DNA of 64,000 nucleotides from Macropodus opercularis (Eukaryota > Chordata > Actinopteri > Anabantiformes > Osphronemidae). The translations under genes and the position numbers were made by a program. This document shows positions 13,101 to 27,067 of the stretch, in pieces; position 1 is the stretch's first letter, and each line of letters begins with the position of its first letter. The notes beneath the pieces were generated by a model. The model was not told the origin of the DNA, did no database searches, and saw only the letters and a list, made by a program, of their open reading frames with translations. The DNA lies in NCBI GenBank assembly GCA_030770545.1, contig CM061098.1, positions 18,818,501 to 18,882,500 of the forward strand. The letters are read 5' to 3'.

Positions 13101-13228
13101 GGTGAATTGGATGGAGGGAGGGCTGACTCTCACACTAATTGACTGGGTCAATTACAACACAGGATGTCACGGGGTGCTGTTAAATCATTACAAAACATTG
13201 AATATGGAGTTGTGTCATTTAATTCACC
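13101..13228. promoter_or_regulatory. candidate homeodomain-site cluster with nested palindromes
   Basis: TAATTGAC (13136-13143), a 3-nt spacer and GTCAATTA (13147-13154) form a perfect inverted repeat built from two homeodomain-type TAATTG cores. An outer pair, GGTGAATT (13101-13108) and AATTCACC (13221-13228), encloses it. Another CTAATTGAAT lies just downstream near 13251. The arrangement is like that of conserved developmental enhancers. Function is inference; no conservation data are available here. Confidence 0.25.
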
Positions 13229-16200
13229 AGAGGAGGGATGCTTAGAGACACGCTAATTGAATACAACTCACGCTGATTGCAAATATGGTCCATAAAGAGA
13301 AATGGCTGCTCTGTGGGCGTGTTTGTGATGTTGTGAATGGAGTTCTCTGCGTTTGCATCTGTGTCTCGTGATGCAGGGTTCATGTCTCCAGGCACAACCT
13401 GCTGCTGCTTAGAGGGTTTGAAAAATAACCATCTTTAATCACGTCCTCAGTTTGAGGAGACGCTTCCCTAATGGTTTGTGCAAAAACTAATGTGATGTGA
13501 AAACATCAGCTGAAGAACCTGAACCTCTTTCATCGTCCTTTCCTGTTTGTCAGCTAACATGAGAAATGCTTTAATGTCTTTAATGCTTTGTTTGATCTAG
13601 TATCTGTTCCTTTCTCCTACACTTGAACTTTCGCATGCATAGATTTTATTAACTGCAGCTATTATTGCTTCCTCATTTACATTTTTATATTCACATGCAG
13701 CATGTTTTCTTGTTTTTATGATTGCCTTTTGTAATGAGATTTGTAATTGCTGGTTTCCTGCTCTAAAATGCATTTTTTATTATCATGTAGTTCATGTGGC
13801 AGGTTCTGCTCTGCTCCGTCTATGATGTGCCTCAGTGCTCTGAAGCCTGCAGCAGATCCGCTCAGACTCCAAGAAGACTTAAAAAAACAGATTTGCATAA
13901 ATTCTATGGTGGATTAATTTTTTTGTGACCTTATTCACCTAAACTGACGAATAAATCCAAGGCTGTAGTGGGAAGAAGAGACAATACTGCAACTGTAGGG
14001 AAAGTGTAAAATAGAGAACTGCAGGAAAGATACGAATCTGCTTGAAACACAGGTACAGACAAGTCATTTCCCACATCAGATAAGGAGTTTAAAATAATAT
14101 TAGTCACGCAGGAACCTCGGAGCGTCTGCTCATTCTCCACATGTCTGTCTATGCCGAGCCCCATTAGCAGCACGGCTTTAAATCTCATTACATCAGCTCC
14201 TCATTGGTGAGAATCAAAGACGAATCTGCACCACTGCTTTGTCTTTCATGTTTGTCCCTTTTGTCCCACTTCCCCCTTCTCCCCGCCGTGTCTCCAAAGC
14301 ATGCTAAGGATGGTTTTTAATGACAGCTGAGAGGATTCCAGAGATTTAATAGGAAATTGCGACTGTCACTCAAAGGGTCTCGGATTAATCGTCAGAAAGA
14401 AAAGGAGGTGGAGAGAAATAAAGATGAGGGACAGAGGGAGGAAGAAAGAGGAAAAGAACTGGATTTTTTGAATTGCCATGAAGAATTTTGAATTGCATTC
14501 AAACGCATCTCAGGCTGGAGGTCTGCAGCAGGTGAAAATGCTTTGGACCAGGCTACTCAGGGTTCCGTTGGGAGGTCTGGGCATATTATATGGATAATGT
14601 ACATTATTTTACGCCTCCTGAAAGCTGCACTGCCTCCGAATGTTACTGAGAACTGGATGGAGCCTGACAGCTGGTACGTCCTGTTCATTAGGCTGAAACA
14701 GTCAGGCTCCCATGGAGAGTTATGTTTACCGTCAACAGCAACAAGCACACATACTGTGATTATTACCATGGAGACCTATGTCTATAACAGCACACAGTGG
14801 ATATTGCTTCTGAAAATGATGATAAACCGAAAAATGGATGGAATCGTGTCAAAAACGTTGCGTGTAGCAGTTTGGATGAACCAGGTTTGAGGAGAGGAAT
14901 TTGGTGGACGGGCGATAATAAGGTCACAGGCAGTGTCTGTGAACACGGCGCTGGCGGACGACCGGAGGGTCACATGTAGAAAACTGAGCCGTGTCTGCGT
15001 GAGTGGAACACGCACACGCACACACACAGAGTGCTACTCCCACCTACTGGACAAACGCAGAATAGAAAACACGCTCACACAACGCGAGAGGCCACAAACC
15101 TAATGAACAGAATTACTGAAGGCGACAACGATAGAGAGAAAGGAAGAAATGTCTGTATCTACATATGTGCTATGCTAGTATATAGTTTCATCCATTTAAG
15201 TCAACACTGCGAACTGAGCGGAAGGTGGGACTGGACAAAAAACGTGTCTCATAGTTGTGAACTGTAGTGGAAATGATTTTATTTAAAAAAAAGACATTTG
15301 GCAGAAATGCAGTAAATGTGATGTAGCCTCACAATCAGAAGCTGCAGACATGCTGACCTACACAAACATGTAGGTCTGGGCCCAGGGTGGATGGTTGTCG
15401 TCCAGGCTTGGATTCAGTTGTTGTTCATTCAGGTCGTCATGTGAACTTACCTGAGGTTTAAATTGAGCCCAGTGAATTAAGTCCAAGGTAATTGTTACTT
15501 ACTTCTTCATACACCGACATTAGTCACATTCATTTTTCCATACGCTGCTATTATGTGCAACAGAGGGTAAACAGCCATCTGCCTGAAGAGCTGTGCTGTT
15601 CATTATGTCAAACTGTGAAGGAGTTCACTGCAGCTAACGGTGGCTCATATATTCAACGCATTTATTCTCATCATTGTGTCACTTCGGGATAAAAGAAGCA
15701 TTGCTATAGCTACCTCTCAGCAAGGTGGAGGAACGCAGCGTAATGTTAGCATATTGCATGAAGAAATGAAGGGAGAGCTGAAGAAAGCGAGCAGGTCAAA
15801 AGAGTAAAGAGTAAAGGAGGGAAGGAAGTGAGCAGAGCTTTCACGTGGACGCAACGGACCAGGCCTCCTTCCATGCGCTGGCAAACAGTCCAGAAGTCTG
15901 TCTGCTTCCTTTATCCTCCACAGCACAATGCAAACTCCTTTATACAGCACCAGATCCCCTGCAGTAAGACTAGCACATGTGCTTTTGAACAGTCACACGC
16001 ACACACCTACACACACATCCTTGCTTCAAATTCCAGCCATTTAGCCTGAGTACCTCTCCAGCAGAGTAGGCCCATGTTCCCATAGCAACCGCATCCCAGC
16101 AGGAGGGACAATATGAGGGAGAGGGGAGAATGGTGGGGGGGCTGAGTTATGGAGTAAAAGCAGGAAATGTAGCAACAAAGAGTGAGGTGGTGAAGGAAGA

Positions 16201-19200
16201 TAGATGGAGACTTCACTGCAGGAACAACGAGACAGGAAATGATTCAGGAGCGGCTGAGCTACGCTGCCCACAGAGGGAATCAGAAGCTGCGTGTGCACAT
16301 CACTATTAGGGCTAATAAGAAAATCAACGGGTGAAAGTTAAACGCATGCCGACAATTAGCCCAGATGTCCCGTGAAGTAGCTGCTCAAGGAGCCAAGAGT
16401 GGAGCAGCAGCGCAGGGACGGTTTGGACAATCTTTGAACTCCTGTCGCCTGGAACATGAGGCATTCACTGTCTGTCAACTAGCTCATCCTGTCCACAGCT
16501 ACAGAGCAACGTTACCAATGTTACCATATGATCGCACTCATTACGATTTGCTCACATTTGTTTGGTTTCACACGCACGGTTACCTAGTAACAAAACTAGC
16601 TGATGTGCACATAGTGTCTTCACTGGGACGTGTGTCTGCTCATGTTCGTCAGGTGACTGAATTCATAGGAACTGAAGAAAACACCTTTACTCCCCGGACT
16701 AACCGCAGCCACCGTAGGAAGAGATATTGCTGCTGAATGTTGTAAATGTCAGCTTTAATGCTGGACGACACACTAGATTGATATTTGAGAGTCTGTTTAA
16801 ATGGCAACATACCGCTAGGGAAGAGTGTAAATGTTTGACTTGTTTTTAATTGGTGACTGGCTGAAGTCACCACAGAATTAATCTGGAGGAGTAATAGTTT
16901 AATGCGACGTCTGCGCAGATCAGCTGCCACCGTCGTCCATCAGGTTTAGGTGAAGCCCTGTGAGCTCAGGATTCATACACACTGAGTACTACACATACAG
17001 CACAGACAGATAAGCCTTAATTAAATCCCACATCACGGATATCAGCTCCAACGAGCCTCGACACTGCACAAACGCATGCAGTAATCACGTGATGTCAGAT
17101 CAGCCAAGTTCCTGCGGGTTAGTGAAAGTCCGGACATTGAACTGAGCGTGTGCCTCGGCGCTGGGGAGGCAGCTTCCAGGGACCAGCTCACCCATCACAC
17201 GCTAGCGATAGAAACTACACAACAGTTTCCTTTGTGTAGTGGACGTGAATGTGTGGCGACGTGTTTTACATGGAGTCTGGCCGTGAGGTGGCTTCTTCAG
17301 TTCTTCCAGCATCAGTTGAGCAGAAGCAGAGTGAAAATAACTTTGAACAGTTCCCACAGACAAGAAAGGGAAAAGTGTAGCAGTTACGTCCTGGTGGTGA
17401 CTTTTCATCCTGCTCGTGCAGCGACGTTGTCTTTCTTCTCCACGTTTTACAGACTTTGATTTCATCTAATTGCATAATCGGTGGATTTCCAGACCGGACC
17501 CCAGCTATGCCACTGCACCTGCATTTGCATGCAGTAATCTGAGGTCTCGGTCTGTGGCAGTTGCATGGAAGCTCTGATTCCTAGGTCTAGGCAGCGCTGC
17601 CATCCTTTGCCAAAGCTCCACTCCTCACTGGTACAGACGTAACAGGATGCTACCTGATGGCTCCAGCCCATCATTTGTTCATCCGTGGTGAGTTAATAGA
17701 AGTTGCACCACTATACTGGTTTGTCCAACGCTGCTGGTCAGTGATGAAGGAGGCAAGTAGTAGATTTTATATGAATACAGCCGTGTGTGAGAAGCATTAT
17801 TAGTCTAAGGTGATGAGATCTCAGCGGCTGCAAGCAGTTCATTAGCAAGATAGTAGATGATTCCCACAGTGTCAAGCTGACCCGAAGGGATGTTACAGAG
17901 GAAGGCAACATCTCTGTATGTAGGACTTTTGCTATTCGTGTTCATTCCATTCCTTTAAACAGGCAGGATGGAGATGTGTGTGCAGCCCAGACTAGAAACA
18001 GAGGGTGAAGAGAGGAATCTGCTCTTTTCAGGCCGTGCATAATGCACGAACGATGCTCAAGTAATGATCTTCTCACAGGACGGTTTTTGGTAAAAGCTCT
18101 CAGCCACAGATTCTCCACGATGTGTCCTGAAGCCAGTCCAGTGTTCAAACGGGATGTCAGGTCCATTATTGTACCGTATGTGGCAAGAATTCCTCTCATC
18201 CGTCTTAACATCCAGTGGGTAGATCCTGGACCAGATCTCGTCCGTTTCAGGCTAAACAAAGGTAAACGACTACTTAACCAAAACACACACAAGCAGCACA
18301 TCCAGAGAAGCCTGGATTCAAACTGCACCTTTAAAGCATTACCCTTTGATGAATACTGATGAGGCGAAGGACAGATCGTCAGATGATGGCGCTTTGTCAA
18401 GTCTTCTGGTGTCACACACCAGGGTTTTTGTGGGGGTGAGGCCCTCTGTGGTGTCTGGACCTGAGGAGGACATGGTGGGACGCCCAGTAAGCATCTGACA
18501 CTGAGGAGTGTGAATGTGTTGAGCCTCCACGCAGTTCAAATGAAATCTGCGTGGTTCCGAAGAAACACATTTCAAGACCAAATGAGTCTAGAAAGCACAA
18601 AGGCTGAATCCACGCTGTCAACGCATTATAAGCCTGGTCGCGTGCTCACAGTTTTAGTTGACAAACTGTAAACTTTTTACTTATTAGCACAGACAGGGAG
18701 TCAACTGAGAGGCATGTAGCTTGGAACCACAGCCTGCCAACCGCTGGCTTAGGGTGACTCCCACTTGGCTGCAAGGCTGCTCGTCTGGTTCCACACACTG
18801 AGGTAACTGGGCTGGAAGAGTGGAAGAGCTGGAGCCAGACAAAGCGTCAGAGCGGGTCACCCTCCGCATCCGCCAGACAGCCGCCGCACAGCGCTGCACG
18901 CTGAGGGTAGGAGCTCCCCCTCTGTGGTCCCAGGGGCCATAGGTTGCTTCATTAAATCCCTGTATTGGCAAACAATGACAGAGCTGCACTACAAAGATGT
19001 GGCGTTGAGTTTGTCATGAAGCCAAGCGTGGGCTCTGTTCTTGCTACAGCATATACTTATCGTCATTTTCCACAATGCATCACTTCTTTCTCAAGTGTAC
19101 CTATAATGGCATTTCAGCCTACAGAGGTCTCACACTAGCAAACATAGAGGTGATGTTTCATAGCATTAACATCACAATACACTCAGAACTGAAGTGTGTA

Positions 19201-19379
19201 TTTTTGGTTTCGGTGTGGGTGGAAGCAACAAACACCGAATTTTACAGGGATTTTTCTCTGCACACAGACTCTTTGTTTGTTGCTGCCTTGTGTGTGTACA
19301 ACGCTGAAACTGAGGACTCTGCAAGCGAGCTCCAATAAAGATAATGACGACGCCACCGCTGCAGTCGTACAGGCGTGAA
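13229..19379. other. long unrecognised non-coding stretch
   Basis: No gene is recognised. A POU-octamer ATTTGCAT near 13890 and short CA runs near 15010 and 16000 were noted. Reading frames up to 157 codons (minus strand, 17942-18415) occur here without any recognisable domain. Confidence 0.5.
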
Positions 19380-20130
19380 GAGGGAGGGAGGCCCGCTCTC
19401 ATTGGTTGTGTTTAGTGGCTTCACTAGACGTTAACCCGTCACTGGTGTCCACCTGCCTGCTGACAGGCCTGGACCAGGGCTCACCGTCAGACGAGCCGCT
19501 CGTTCGCTGCCATGAAACGGCTTCTACGTCCAACACCCGCGGCCCACGGAGTGAGGAGCCCGTCTGCCTCTGGCCACGCCCCTTTGCCCTGGTCACGCCC
19601 ACTGCCTGGTCATCCGTCGCCTGTTAAATCATCCGAACCACAGTCACCTGTGTCTCCTCTGGCTTCAGTAGTTATACACCACACGATTCATTCTTCAAGT
19701 TCGTCTGCAGTTGTTTCACGTTGTCAGGTTCTTGTTAATGAACTTAAGTCTGGTTGTTTATTAGCTGTAATCAGGTCAGGTTTTCAATTGTTTTCTCTGT
19801 TGGTCCAGTTCTAGTGTCCAGTGTTTTGCTTCTTCACTGTCCGTGTGATTCTGGTTCGACCTCATCCGAGCCTTTGGTGTTCGTTTCCCAGCCGAGTCTC
19901 TGTGTTTGCGTTGTGTCGAGCTGCCAGCTCTCATCAGCTCTGAGCCTCAGCTGTCGTTTGAGTGGAGCTGCCTTTAGTTGTACCTGGTCTTAGTTAATTC
20001 AAGCTTTTATCGTTTACGCTCACTCTCTGGTTTTCAGGCAGATTCTTTGGATTCAGCCTTATTTTAAGTGGCTTGTTCCACTATTTTTTGTGGTGAAACG
20101 TACAGAGTCTCTTCACTCAATGAATCCCAT
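19380..20130 (+). other. possible old LTR-like sequence
   Basis: The base composition and motif style (GCCACGCCC and GGTCACGCCC boxes, then CACCTGTGTCTCCTC, then T-rich sequence) resemble fish gypsy LTRs, but no terminal TG/CA pair, target duplication or internal domain was found. A weak call. Confidence 0.2.
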
Positions 20131-20479
20131 GCATTCGGTTTGGCTGAGGTGTAAGTGGACCATCGTTGGCTGAAGCACGTTTTGCTTCTTCTCCATCATT
20201 TTCAGTCTCTGGTGAACATCCCGTCAGGCTTTGGCCCCATCAGAGCTTCTTCCTTTGACTCCGGCGAAGCGCTGTTGTGATGGCGCGTGATGTGACTGAC
20301 ACGTATGCGTGTATGATACATATTGTAGTTCTGTGTGTGTGCGTGTGTTAATGTGTAACGGAACAGAAAAAAAAGAAATCACTCTGTCTGACCCATCAAC
20401 ACTGTGGCTGCACAATTACAGTAAGACAAGCAGGCAGAAAGACACACACACAGAAGAGTCTCTTGGGAAATGTCAGCGA

Positions 20480-20500
20480 CACACACACACACACACACAC
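20480..20500. repeat. short CA microsatellite
   Basis: About ten uninterrupted CA/AC dinucleotides. Confidence 0.9.
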
Positions 20501-23500
20501 GGTCGCAGATTTTAATGAACACACTCTGTACAACCAATTATCTTCTCCAGATACAAAATGACCACAAAAAATCCAGAGGAAACTTCCAGCTTGGAAACAG
20601 TTCTGGCTCCGTTTCTCTTCACTGTCTCTGATGATCACAGACGACGGCCACAGAGAGAACAGAGAACTGATCCAGGATCTGGTGCCAGTGGAGCTGCGTC
20701 CTAACACAGTCACACAACACTAACAGGCAGCATGACATAAAATTGTTCAGTGCTTTATTATAAAACAAGGTCTGGAGGTGGTGCAGTGAGCAGGTTCCTT
20801 TCCATTAAGGCTTTTGTTCATCATGCCCACGTGTAGTCAGACTGGATGAACATAGCGTTAAGTTTGTTTGTAGAAGTCGCGCTTTGCCATCACATCTATG
20901 TTTTGCTATGAGATCCAGCTCATCAGGAACAAGCTCAGTTTGCATCGCCTCCAACAACGTGGACTGGAGGAGGGAGGAGGGAGGAGGATCCAGCCTTCAG
21001 ACGGCCGAGGGCTCTGCCGCTTGCGTTGGCTCCTGCTTCTTACTCTGTATTAATACATTTTAAAAGTTTTGGTTGAATATTTCTGTGTGAATTCCAGCAC
21101 AAATTAGTACTTGTGCTGCCTGAACCCACACGTTGGAGCGTCTTCGCTGTATTTATCTTTGTATCTCTGTATTTAGCTTTCATGGCATCGCTTCTTCTTC
21201 CCCCTTCTCAACAGTGGCCTGAATGAGAAGCTTGGTGCCTGCTGCAGCCTGTACCAGCTGCCACTGGGGCGAGAGGCGGGGTTCAGCTTCCAGGGCATTA
21301 ATAAAGCCCAGTGTTAAATTTAGAGTTTGGATATTAGGCATCGACATCTGATTAAAAATTAAAACCCTTCATGGAAATAGGATTTTTTAATTATATAGCT
21401 TGACACACTTTGTGCAGCTTGTGTTTGGTCTGTGTGACGTGAATGGTTCCGGTTCAGGTTCTAGCTGTGACCTTAGATGCACGTCGTGCCCTGTGATTGC
21501 TGTTCTCTCTCTGTCCTTTGACCCACTTTGTAAAGTGCCTTTTGTTGTGAGTTGGTGCCACATGCAGTGACCCCCCAGTGGTTCTGTCTGTTCCCTCGTC
21601 TTTGTGCCAGGCACTGACCCCCAGGTTGCACCTGAGTGTCCCTCTTCTGTTAGTTGCTTTGGATTTCAAGCATTTCCAAAGGCTCAGTCTACATTTTCAT
21701 GCTTCTCAGAAAGGTGTGTTAGTTTGCAAGCAGTGATTATTATCAAAAAGATGATTATGATTATGAAAAGTCACTGTGTATGAACATGGTACAATAAACA
21801 GTGGTGTGTTTGCAGGCAGACGGGAGCAGTGCGAGGACCTTCAGAAGAAAATCCTGGGTCGTCTCACAGAAATGCACGGTTCCTGAAAGTCTGCTGGAAA
21901 AACGCCACAGACGTGAGTAATGAGAAGCAGCGTGTTTATGAGGCTCTGCTGATTAGAGCAGCACACATACAGATGCAAATGTCTACACATGGGTTTGGAT
22001 TCACACACACACAGCAGCACTGATTTCTTTCATCCTGTTTATCCTTTCTAATTACAGAATGGCAGCGTGGGCAGCTCATCCAGTGCAGAGCTCTCAGTCA
22101 CTGACATTTATCAAAACGGGACAGAGCAGATAAAAACACAAGTGTTGTGGTTAGACTGACCGAGCCTGACGCACTCATCCCTGCACACTGAACAAAACAT
22201 GTGAAATCTAAACTGAGGAAATGCATCATGCGGCAAAGCTCGGTGGAAATAACAGCATCCTTCGACTAAGTCAGTGCCTCCACAGTCTGCTCCGATGGCA
22301 GACACGCTGCCGTTACCAGGATCTGCTGCTTTGAACCACTGCTGCTCTCACACGGTGCCGCAGACACATTGCTGATGCGAGTGTGATATCGTAACACAAC
22401 ATTTCTAATCACCCCTTCAGCTGTTAGCATACACGAAGCATCGGTTGTAATGCCGTTCACGCGTTCCTCTGTGTTGCTCAGTGCTGGAATCAGCAGATGA
22501 CCAAGAAGAAGAAGAAGTCGAGGAGGGCAGCCGCCCGCACAGTCCCTCCGCGTTAAAGTCGAGTCTCAGACTTCATGCTTGAGCAGCTTATGTCCGTGCG
22601 TGTGACTGACACACAACTGACTGTTACATGCTCCAGCCCCGGCTCCAAGGCTTTTAAACCTCATGGAATAAGGCTTCACCCTGAAGTAGAAACGTTTTCC
22701 TTCAGTCACGGAGCAGGTTAGTGACTAAGCCCAACCCTGTCGCTGTGAAGGACCCATTTGTTCACTGCATCGTTCTTTATCTCCCTGTGTGTATGTTAGC
22801 ACACGCGGCCTTAAAGGCTGGTGTCAGCTGGAAAAGGTGGATCAATCTTGAATGATTTTGTGTGTGTTTGTGTATATGCTTGTGAATAAAATACAAAACC
22901 ATCATCATTCACAGTGGATGCTACACTATGCTGTAATATCTGTGATGTATAGTCATGAAAATAATTCAATAATTGTGTTGAACTGCAGCAGACAACAAAC
23001 ACATGCTTTGTCAGAAACGCTTGTATGTGATGGACGTGCATGGGACTGATTTTTGTTCATGAAGGAAAATATTTGTGTGTGTGCGCACTTTGACAAAAGC
23101 CGTGGATGTTTATTTACCCCCCACTGTCTCAACAGGCAGGCTGACGCTCTCATCAATCGTTGCGCGTGATCAATGGGCGCCTCAGTGCTGAATTATCTCT
23201 GTGTGCGGAGGGATGGAGAAGGCTCTCATTCATTACCATCATTATCGTCCTACCACAGCACACAGGCAGAGAAGCCGAGCCTGACACGCTAATCAACAAC
23301 ACTGGATCATAATGCGAAGCCTGATGTGATTAGACTAGATGGAGGTCAAGAAACCTGAGCGATGAATCTGCTCGGTTAAAGTGGGCACCACACAGCCTGC
23401 TACACATGACAACCTGTAGGTGGCCATCAGCCTACACGCCGGTGCCGGTCCGTGGGTGGTTTGGTACCAGGCCTCCAGAAAGGCTGAATAGAACATTATC

Positions 23501-23619
23501 GCATGTGACCCAATGAACAAACCAGGTGAATCGAATCTGCCTGTGCGGCTGAATCGTAAATGGCGGTGGCCTTAATAGCCCCTAAATGCTTCAGACATCC
23601 TGGATTAATCTTTGTGAAG
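20501..23619. other. unrecognised non-coding stretch with one candidate exon
   Basis: No gene is recognised. The interval 21816-21912 is bounded by GTGTGTTTGCAG and GACGTGAGTAA, good splice acceptor and donor matches, and is open in two frames. No protein family was recognised in it, so it is reported as an observation only. Confidence 0.45.
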
Positions 23620-23698
23620 CGGGATTTTCTGCAGTGACGGCAGACAAGACAGGACATAGTATCATTGTCTCCATCACCCCAGATGACACCGACTCGCT
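23620..23698 (+). pseudogene. hAT transposase tail relic, second copy
   Basis: GGATTTTCTGCAGTGACGG and ATCACCCCAGATGACACCG repeat the sequence at 1001-1122, with the middle part deleted. It is a short internal-deletion derivative of the same hAT-like element and has no coding capacity. Confidence 0.45.
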
Positions 23699-26600
23699 CA
23701 CGGCTCCACTAATTCGGGGGGGACATTGTATTTTCACACACTGAAAATGTTATTTTACATGAAACCTGTGGCACAAGAGGCTGGACGCGGGTGTGGTGGG
23801 TAGCACACGTGCCTGTACTGCTGTCATCTGTTCAGTGTTCAGTTCACACGCCTATAAACCGCTTTCGGTATGTTGCTGTTCGTGACGGCCATAACCTGGG
23901 CTTCTAACGTCTACAGATCACAACTTGACAGATACTTTATACATTTAAATCGATTATAACGAAACAGAAATCAGAAATTCTGTTTGTACCTGTCAGTAAA
24001 CTCACCACCTGGTTGTGGATTGTGTTGGAATGAGTCAGTGGAGCGAAGCTTTGGCATGTTGAATCATTTTAACATCGAATTTTATTTTTATTAAATGACT
24101 ATTTCCGCTCATGTCTCTTCAACCACACAAGGTTCACATTAACATATGAACGTTGTGTCGTTGATCCCTTTCTCCTATAAATCACTCACAGCTTGTACCA
24201 TGTGTTATTTTAATATGTCTACACTGCAGAGCATCATTTGTCTAATGTGGTGCTTCTGTGAATTGGGCAGGTTCATGACATACGTATCGTCAGCGCAGAG
24301 CTAGAGCCCCGGTCTGTGTAGTTGTGTGTTTTAGTACAGATACGCTGTGGCTTATGTCTGTCACAACCTGGCTCAGAGGAAGGACAAATAGAAGAGGCCC
24401 ACACATGACATGTCACTTTAATATTTACTGAACCCAAACTAAATGAGGAAACTCTACAACATGTGCATCTGTTGCATCAGTGATGTGAAATGAAATAAAG
24501 CAAAGATGAAAGAAACAAAAGACAACTTAAGCCAAAACCACAAACCTCAAGGAGAGAGAGAGAAATGGCTGAATGAGGAAGTTACCTGCCAGAAAGGACT
24601 CAAGGCCCACAGAGAACCGAACAGGTAACCGTAGCGATGAGGTGGCGTTTGTCAGCGTAGCCTTAGCGTGAATGTGTGTCTGGACCACGATCATCTGTCC
24701 ACCCAGCTGACATCCAGCCATCAGGCTCGTCTGCTTTGGCTCCTGTGCTTGTTCGTTTCCAACGTCAGTCAGTTTGGACTTTGTCTGGTTTTGTTAGTTA
24801 GTTTCTGGCCTGAACGTTTTCTTTTTAGTTCAGTTTATTTTGAACTTTGCCCTGAGTTAGAACGAGTCCTTTGGTTTGTTAGCGTTCATTAGCCTCAGCA
24901 GCCGTTCAGTCAGCTGCAGTGAAAGCGGTTCCGTTGATGAGGGACGTCGTTCAGGGTCATACAGTAAGACGCCATTTACTGATGATTCCTGCATCTAAAA
25001 CACGAAGCGTCGTTTAAGCTGAGACTCTTCCCTCTTTCGACTGGACGCAGCTGTAGCACAGATCCCACTGCTACGAAACGCTGTCTCTGTCTTTGCCTCT
25101 ATTTATGTCCTTCTGGCCTCCAAGTGAATCAATTCAATCTTCTTACCTCTGAACTGCTCTTTCTCACATCAAGCCTCCGTAGCCTGTAGCACGGTGCTCT
25201 ATCAGCTCTGAAGGTGTTGGACAAGTGGGATGATCGATGTTTACAGCCAGTAAAACAGCTACTATTAGACCTCAGTGTTTTATTTAAGCTTTCGATTCAG
25301 TTGTCAGCTGTCTGTCTGTTGCCCTCGGGAGAAAACACTATCTTCGACATTAGCTTTTACCCGGAAAGGTCTGAGACTGCCTCCCCAGGCTGCAGAAGAC
25401 AACAAACACTCTGAAATCTATTTCAGTTCTCTGCTCTTCCCTGTTTGTCTGCTGGATAGAAGGGGTTAGGGGAGATGTTTGCCAAGAGAAAATGTCAATG
25501 CATTTCATCAAAACAAAACAAAAAAGAGAAAGAACTGCACCTTCACACAAGACGGATGAATGCAATATGGAGGCCCATATGGTGCGATCCCATTAGCCTC
25601 TGCAGCCTTGCATGTTGAGGTTTGTCGTGAGCAGACGGTGCGTAATAAATGTTTAGGCAGAAAGCAAGGCTGCGGTTTACTCTGGGACGAGCCCAGTGCA
25701 GTAGGGAGAGAAGTACGACTGTTTAGCTGGGTCTGCTCTGGCTCGTGTCCCGTCCCAGCTGTGCAGGGTGCAGACCAGGCAGCCGGTGACCTTTTGGATG
25801 AGCACTTCTAAGAAAGAGGGATGTTCGGCTGTCAGAGTGTGAAAATGAGAATAAATCAAAATCTGTGCAGCAGAAATATGCTTTTTATTATTATTGTTAT
25901 CTCACCGTCCATCTGACATTTATTCTTTCATATGGTACAGTGCAGAGCATAGTCACCAAATATGACTAATGATGCTCTGCAATTACAGTTTGCCCCCCTC
26001 CTTCACAGTTACCTTCCAGATCCCCACGTCTGAAATGTGAGGAGATGCGTGCGCTTTATTAATGTTGCGTCTCTGCAGGGAGATAAGCCCTGTGGTAACG
26101 TGATTCTGTCTCCCCCACAGCAACTTTCCATACACGCTTTCATTTTCCCAGCCTCTCTCTGTTTCGCGCATACACACACCATGCGTGTGCTGCTAGATGT
26201 TATTTGAAGGGACATCAGTTTCTGTGAAAGATAATAGGTTTGCAGCTGGGAACCAGCAGTCGTGATGAGCCCTGCTGTCATTAGAGGTGGGGGATGAGAT
26301 CAGTTAGAGAAGCCGTCCTGTGTTTGGAAGGTCACAGGCGCGATAACCATTAAAGACAATCTCCATCTCAATCACACATGGCTGTCACTTGGAAATGGCA
26401 GTTTTATAATGGCGATAGCTTATTTTAAAAATAATAATAGGAATATGTGTAATAATAGTTGTGGTGGTGCAACATGCAGTAGGCCTTATTATCAAAATAT
26501 CATACTAATGTTCACTCATTATTCCGAACCTGACAATAATGTGAGTGTGAAAGCAGGCCATACTTTTATTATATTACCGTATGAAGCGCCTGTCTTCCGG

Positions 26601-27067
26601 CTGACGGCCACAGGAGGCTCTACGTACGTCACGTCTGCTTAAATAGATTCAGCTACGGACGCGTGGGTCCTCTGGCCGCTGTACGTTGCAGGTGAGCGAA
26701 GGCAAATGTTACGTTTCACCAGAAGAAGAAGAATCTACAGTGGCAGGTTAACTGGCTCTCATTCAGGAATCCGTGAGGCAGTGACTGGAGGAAGCTGAGT
26801 GAACAGCCTGGATTTGAGCCTGGTACAGGTCCTGGTTCAAAGTGGACAAACAACCTACATGTGAAAATAGAAAACTGATGGAAAGAAAATCACTTGATTA
26901 GCCTGATTTTTCACCTTATTGCCTCCTGTTATTTTCAGACTAATGTAATTACACAGTAGCAAACAATTAACTCGTCAACGTGCTGACAACAATGACTTGT
27001 TGGAGCCTAACTGTGCCAAAGGTAGATACGAGAACAAAGCCAACAGTTGTTGACAGTGAAAAGACAC
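23699..27067. other. unrecognised non-coding stretch
   Basis: No gene is recognised. A LTR-like T-rich segment near 24640-24960 and a promoter-like segment near 26620-26692 (CRE-like ACGTCACGT, TTAAATAG, then GCAG|GTGAGC) were noted but not called. Confidence 0.45.

Noticed and set aside
16365..16736. 123-codon plus-strand open frame
   Set aside because: No family resemblance and no supporting signals.
17942..18415. 157-codon minus-strand open frame
   Set aside because: It overlaps a 105-codon plus-strand frame, has no recognisable domain and no splice context, and is plausible by chance in 64 kb.
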